DNA of 53,579 nucleotides from Gammaproteobacteria bacterium (lineage in GTDB: Bacteria; Pseudomonadota; Gammaproteobacteria; GCA-001735895). The stretch's first letter is position 1. Every line of letters starts with the position of its first letter. The stretch covers positions 1 through 53,579 of the forward strand of contig JAJDOF010000129.1 of the NCBI GenBank assembly GCA_022340305.1. Reading direction: 5' to 3'. Below are positions 51,394-53,579 of the stretch, in pieces. A program made the position numbers and the translations under genes. Below the pieces are notes generated by a model. It was not told the origin of the DNA, made no database searches, and saw only the letters and a list, made by a program, of their open reading frames with translations.

Positions 51394-51882
51394 TGGCAAG
51401 CCTTTATTCGCAATAACATCACATGAACACCTGTATCGAACTTGGTAGATTTGCCAAAACTCAGCGCAGATTGTGGTAACAATAGTCCGGAATAAACGCA
51501 ATCGCCACCGGATCCCCCTGCTTTGCATCACACCGGGGTAGCCACAGGTCCTCGAAATGATGAATATATTCTCATATCAGGGGAGGAATGCAGAGTACCC
51601 CGGCGAAATTCGATCCTCAGGTAACTCGAGCCGAGCGGTCGACATCGGCACGCTGGCATGACCTGGATTACGCAAGATCCCCAGCAACCCGATACCGATT
51701 AACCTGACCCACGTATGACGCAATTTAGCACCACGTGGATAATGATAATCGATATTGTTCAGGCAGGTCTCCCGCCTGGTGAAATGTCGTGCCTTGCCTG
51801 GGCCGGAAATACTATGTACGTCGTCAAACCTGTAAGTCGTCAACCCAATCTGGATAGCTGGCAGCCTGATTTAAGAGACAGT
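51394..51882. other. Intergenic, no gene recognised
   Basis: This stretch separates the second kinase gene from the mobile-element scar. A minus-strand frame at 51577-51843 has no familiar sequence or ribosome binding site. The end next to 51393 should contain the kinase promoter; no sigma54-type sequence is visible. Confidence 0.45.
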
Positions 51883-52200
51883 TCAGCTCATCGGGTTTAA
51901 ATTACTTCGATTATCGTAATGCATCTTTCGTCGCATGGCCAAAGTGTTTAGTTTAATCGTTTCCCACTGGTCCAGCATTTTCTGCCCTCGGCGGTAAAAC
52001 ACACCAGCCGGCGTCAAATTGTCCAAAGATTCATGATCGCACTCGTGGTTGTAGTAAGTGATGAAGCGCTGAAGATGTTCCTGTAGCTCCCCGGGCAGAT
52101 AGTAGTTGTTCAGCAGTATCTGGTTTTTCATGGTTCGATGCCAACGCTCGATCTTGCCCTGGGTCTGCGGGTGATAAGGCCGGCCCCGGGTATGCGCCAT
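51883..52200 (-). pseudogene. 3' fragment of an IS transposase (rve/DDE integrase core)
   Basis: The 105-residue frame starts abruptly inside the catalytic domain (TRGRPYHPQTQGKIERWHR, with the glutamate of the DDE triad in KIER) and continues with FITYYNHECDHESLDNLTPA, the usual end of IS3/IS481-type transposases. About the first two-thirds of the gene is missing: at 52200 the sequence switches to an integrase gene on the other strand. It is related to the decayed remnant at 16665-16778. The start codon shown is only the first ATG in the frame. Confidence 0.88.
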
Positions 52201-52500
52201 ACCTATCCTGGTAAACCAATCGCCAAGGCAAATACCAGGGCGTTCAGGAAAGGGCTATCGCAGGTGGGGATCGAAGACTTCCGTTGGCATGACCTGCGCC
52301 ATACCTGGGCCAGCTGGCACATTCAACACGGCACACCGATACACCTGCTGCAAGAGCCTGGCGGCTGGTCAGATATCCGCATGGTGCAGCGTTACGCTCA
52401 TTTAGCACCGGAGCACTTAGCGTGCTATGCCGGCAATATCAGCGGTCTCAAAGGGGTGAATGGTACATTATTGGCTACACCTGGGAAGATTACAGCTTAG
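52201..52500 (+). pseudogene. 3' fragment of a tyrosine-recombinase integrase
   Basis: About 99 residues remain of an integrase usually over 300 long. Visible catalytic parts are the box containing RHTWASWH (Arg and His), GGWSD, and the nucleophile tyrosine in RYAHLAPEHL. The N-terminal part was lost where the transposase fragment abuts at 52200. Genes of this type usually sit beside the tRNA used for integration, and here a tRNA-Arg fragment lies about 250 bases downstream. It cannot be functional without its N-terminal and core-binding domains. Confidence 0.88.
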
Positions 52501-52510
52501 GAGTTATATT

Positions 52511-52549
52511 AAAAAACCCTTGCAAGTCACTGACCTACAAGGGCTTTAA
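52511..52549 (-). terminator. Hairpin after the integrase fragment
   Basis: CCCTTG at 52517-52522 pairs with CAAGGG at 52538-52543. Read on the minus strand, the hairpin is followed by six T residues (52516-52511); on the plus strand it is followed by CTTT only. It probably ends minus-strand transcripts. Confidence 0.6.
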
Positions 52550-52550
52550 G

Positions 52551-52570
52551 ATGGCGCGCCTGGAGAGATT
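52551..52570 (-). repeat. Partial copy of the tRNA-Arg 3' end
   Basis: These 20 bases are identical to 52745-52764, the 3'-terminal part of the tRNA-Arg fragment (T-stem strand, acceptor strand and CCA). The match ends at the boundary with a strong hairpin sequence at 52571. Confidence 0.85.
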
Positions 52571-52594
52571 GTGCGGCACATCCTTGTGCCGCAC
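52571..52594. repeat. Perfect GC-rich inverted repeat
   Basis: GTGCGGCACA at 52571-52580 and its exact complement TGTGCCGCAC at 52585-52594 flank a four-base loop. The next 70 bases are also dyad-rich (GGCGGCC..., GCTCGCTGCGCTCGC). It is inserted exactly at the end of the partial tRNA copy. Confidence 0.8.
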
Positions 52595-52711
52595 CCCTGC
52601 GGGCGGCCTTCAGCCGTCCTCGGGGCCGCTCGCTGCGCTCGCGTCCAAAATCACTCCGGGCGATTTTGTCAAACTGGGAGTTCTCATCTGATCCCCAAAC
52701 GACCCATCCAT

Positions 52712-52740
52712 AAAAAAACCCCGCTTCGCGGGGCCTTTTT
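52712..52740 (-). terminator. Terminator beyond the tRNA-Arg fragment
   Basis: CCCCGC at 52719-52724 pairs with GCGGGG at 52728-52733 around a three-base loop, with A and T runs on both sides, so it can work in either direction. It sits six bases beyond the tRNA CCA end, as expected for a terminator of a minus-strand tRNA. Confidence 0.85.
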
Positions 52741-52745
52741 ATGGA

Positions 52746-52790
52746 TGGCGCGCCTGGAGAGATTCGAACTCCCGACCGCTCGGTTCGTAG
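52746..52790 (-). tRNA. 3' fragment of tRNA-Arg (anticodon ACG), 5' half missing
   Basis: On the minus strand the sequence runs from the anticodon loop CTACGAA through the 3' anticodon stem CCGAG, variable loop, T arm (GGGAG, TTCGAAT, CTCTC), acceptor strand CAGGCGC, discriminator G and CCA. The 5' half is absent; the sequence departs from a tRNA right at the anticodon loop, a usual crossover point of tyrosine integrases. This is an attachment-site remnant, not a working gene. Confidence 0.85.
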
Positions 52791-53091
52791 CGCCGCTGTT
52801 AAAATAGTAAGTTTTTATAAATCAACAACTTGCGGCCTTGATCAATCTTAAAATGTAGTAATAATCAGTGTAAATGAGCCATATTTAGTGTTGTGCTGGT
52901 ACATTATTGCTACACACGAGTGTTGTGAGTGGAGATACCTACTCACTTCCTGAAAGCGGGAGCAAACAATTGTCGCGCGAATGACTGCTCCCGAGAATTG
53001 TTCTTGAATTAGTTCCTTTTTGAAACCTATTCTAAGATAGCAGCCATTCGTGACTCAATTGTGGACGACTCTGATGTGGTCTTGCCTCGTT
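52791..53091. other. AT-rich intergenic flank of the mobile scar
   Basis: No gene is recognised. It contains the second copy of the short direct repeat (52897-52915) and a small inverted repeat (CGGGAGCA at 52957-52964, complement at 52986-52993). The end of the IS element to the right probably lies in about 53050-53090. Confidence 0.45.
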
Positions 53092-53579
53092 TTAGTGGAC
53101 GGTTTCATAAAGACCGGTTGTCTTGTGTTCGAACTCTGCCGGGCTGATATTACCAAGAAAACCATGTCGCCGTTTTCGGTTGTAAAATACCTCGATGTAC
53201 CAGAACAGATCGACCCGTGCTTCTTCACGAGTTCGATAACGAACACGGTTAACTCGCTCGCGTTTCAGTAATCCAAAGAAGCTTTCCGCCACCGCATTGT
53301 CGTAGCAGTTTCCGGTACTGCTCATACTGGCTTCGATACCGTGTTTGGCGAGTTCGTTCCTGAAGTCATCACTCGTGTATTGAGCGCCACGATCAGAGTG
53401 ATGGATGAGCTTTCCTTGCGGTTGTCGTGCATTGATGGCCATCAGTAAGGCATCAACAACGATGCGCCGATTCATCAAACGGCTCATTGACCAACCCACG
53501 ATTCGTCTTGAGTAGAGGTCCATTACAATGGCTAGATAAATCCAACCCTGATGGGTAGAGATGTAAGTAATATCAGCCA
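53092..53579 (-). CDS. IS3-family transposase OrfB, 5' part beyond the window
   Basis: The frame enters from the right edge with ADITYISTHQGWIYLAIVMD, containing the first aspartate of the DDE triad, then DLYSRRIVGW, the second aspartate in LIHHSDRGAQYTS, and the glutamate in DNAVAESFFGLLKRE, ending KRRHGFLGNISPAEFE. This is the IS3/IS150-type OrfB. The catalytic triad is intact, so the element could be active. OrfA and the far inverted repeat are outside the window. It differs from the transposase fragment at 51883. Confidence 0.95.
   Translation of the reverse strand, partial: ADITYISTHQGWIYLAIVMDLYSRRIVGWSMSRLMNRRIVVDALLMAINARQPQGKLIHHSDRGAQYTSDDFRNELAKHGIEASMSSTGNCYDNAVAESFFGLLKRERVNRVRYRTREEARVDLFWYIEVFYNRKRRHGFLGNISPAEFEHKTTGLYETVH

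Larger units (their letters stand above)
52461..52915 (+). repeat. Short direct repeat pair, possible att-flank remnant
   Basis: TGGTACATTATTGGCTACAC at 52461-52480, inside the integrase end, recurs at 52897-52915 with one G missing. The spacing of about 435 bases brackets the tRNA fragments. Confidence 0.6.

Noticed and set aside
51577..51843. Minus-strand 88-residue frame
   Set aside because: No ribosome binding site, no familiar sequence, and atypical composition; treated as intergenic.
52138..52500. A complete 120-residue gene starting at 52138
   Set aside because: The first 21 residues are the antisense of the transposase fragment; only 52201-52500 is integrase, and it lacks most of the protein.

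Overview
The window looks like a chromosome segment of a gammaproteobacterium, probably an uncultured marine or sediment lineage. The evidence is the mfd-csiV pair, the MetA type, CsiV and TIGR04211-type SH3 proteins, many four-base gene overlaps, and IS3-type insertion sequences. No 16S rRNA gene is present, so placement below class is not possible.

Layout. Positions 1-17521 are mostly housekeeping and general metabolism: the 3' part of mfd, csiV, an SH3/coiled-coil membrane protein, metA with a P-loop ATPase, a GMC oxidoreductase with two DMT exporters, an HDOD protein, a quinol-monooxygenase-like protein, an isopropylmalate-dehydrogenase-family enzyme, a 38-residue lysine-rich protein, a zinc-ribbon membrane protein, a TTC38-like protein and a LuxR-type response regulator. 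Positions 18317-23479 encode one 1720-residue secreted animal-type haem peroxidase with RTX calcium-binding repeats and its own terminator.

Positions 24293-49070 are the heart of the window, a cytochrome c locus of about 25 kb with 35 CXXCH haem sites in nine proteins. The minus-strand arm (38441 down to 24293) reads: NHL lipoprotein, tetrahaem cytochrome, PpiC isomerase, outer-membrane beta-barrel, trihaem cytochrome, mono+trihaem cytochrome, two paralogous helical proteins, two further trihaem cytochromes, a second NHL lipoprotein, an 11-haem cytochrome and ResB. The plus-strand arm (38575-47644) reads: two trihaem class-I-like cytochromes, a TlpA/ResA-like thioredoxin, a histidine kinase, an NtrC-type sigma54 activator, a Sel1 protein, a monohaem cytochrome and two propeller proteins. 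A converging minus-strand operon (51393 down to 47680) adds a second histidine kinase, CcsA and a membrane-anchored TPR protein.

How it may work together. The tetrahaem protein has exactly eight histidines, four in CXXCH and four others. Its motif order, together with NHL, PpiC and ResB/CcsA neighbours, recalls the OmcE-type cytochrome filament subunits of Geobacter. I infer an extracellular electron-transfer system: a filament-like or surface cytochrome, a periplasmic folding factor, a barrel for export or conduction, trihaem periplasmic carriers, and System II haem attachment. Four sigma54-type promoters (two back to back at 38480-38523, one at 36852-36867, one at 40745-40760) lie in front of the main transcription units, and the locus encodes its own sigma54 activator, so it looks like a self-contained regulon.

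Positions 51394-53579 are a mobile-element scar: a transposase 3' fragment fused to a tyrosine-integrase 3' fragment, terminators, a tRNA-Arg(ACG) 3' fragment with a second partial copy, and an IS3-family transposase running off the window.
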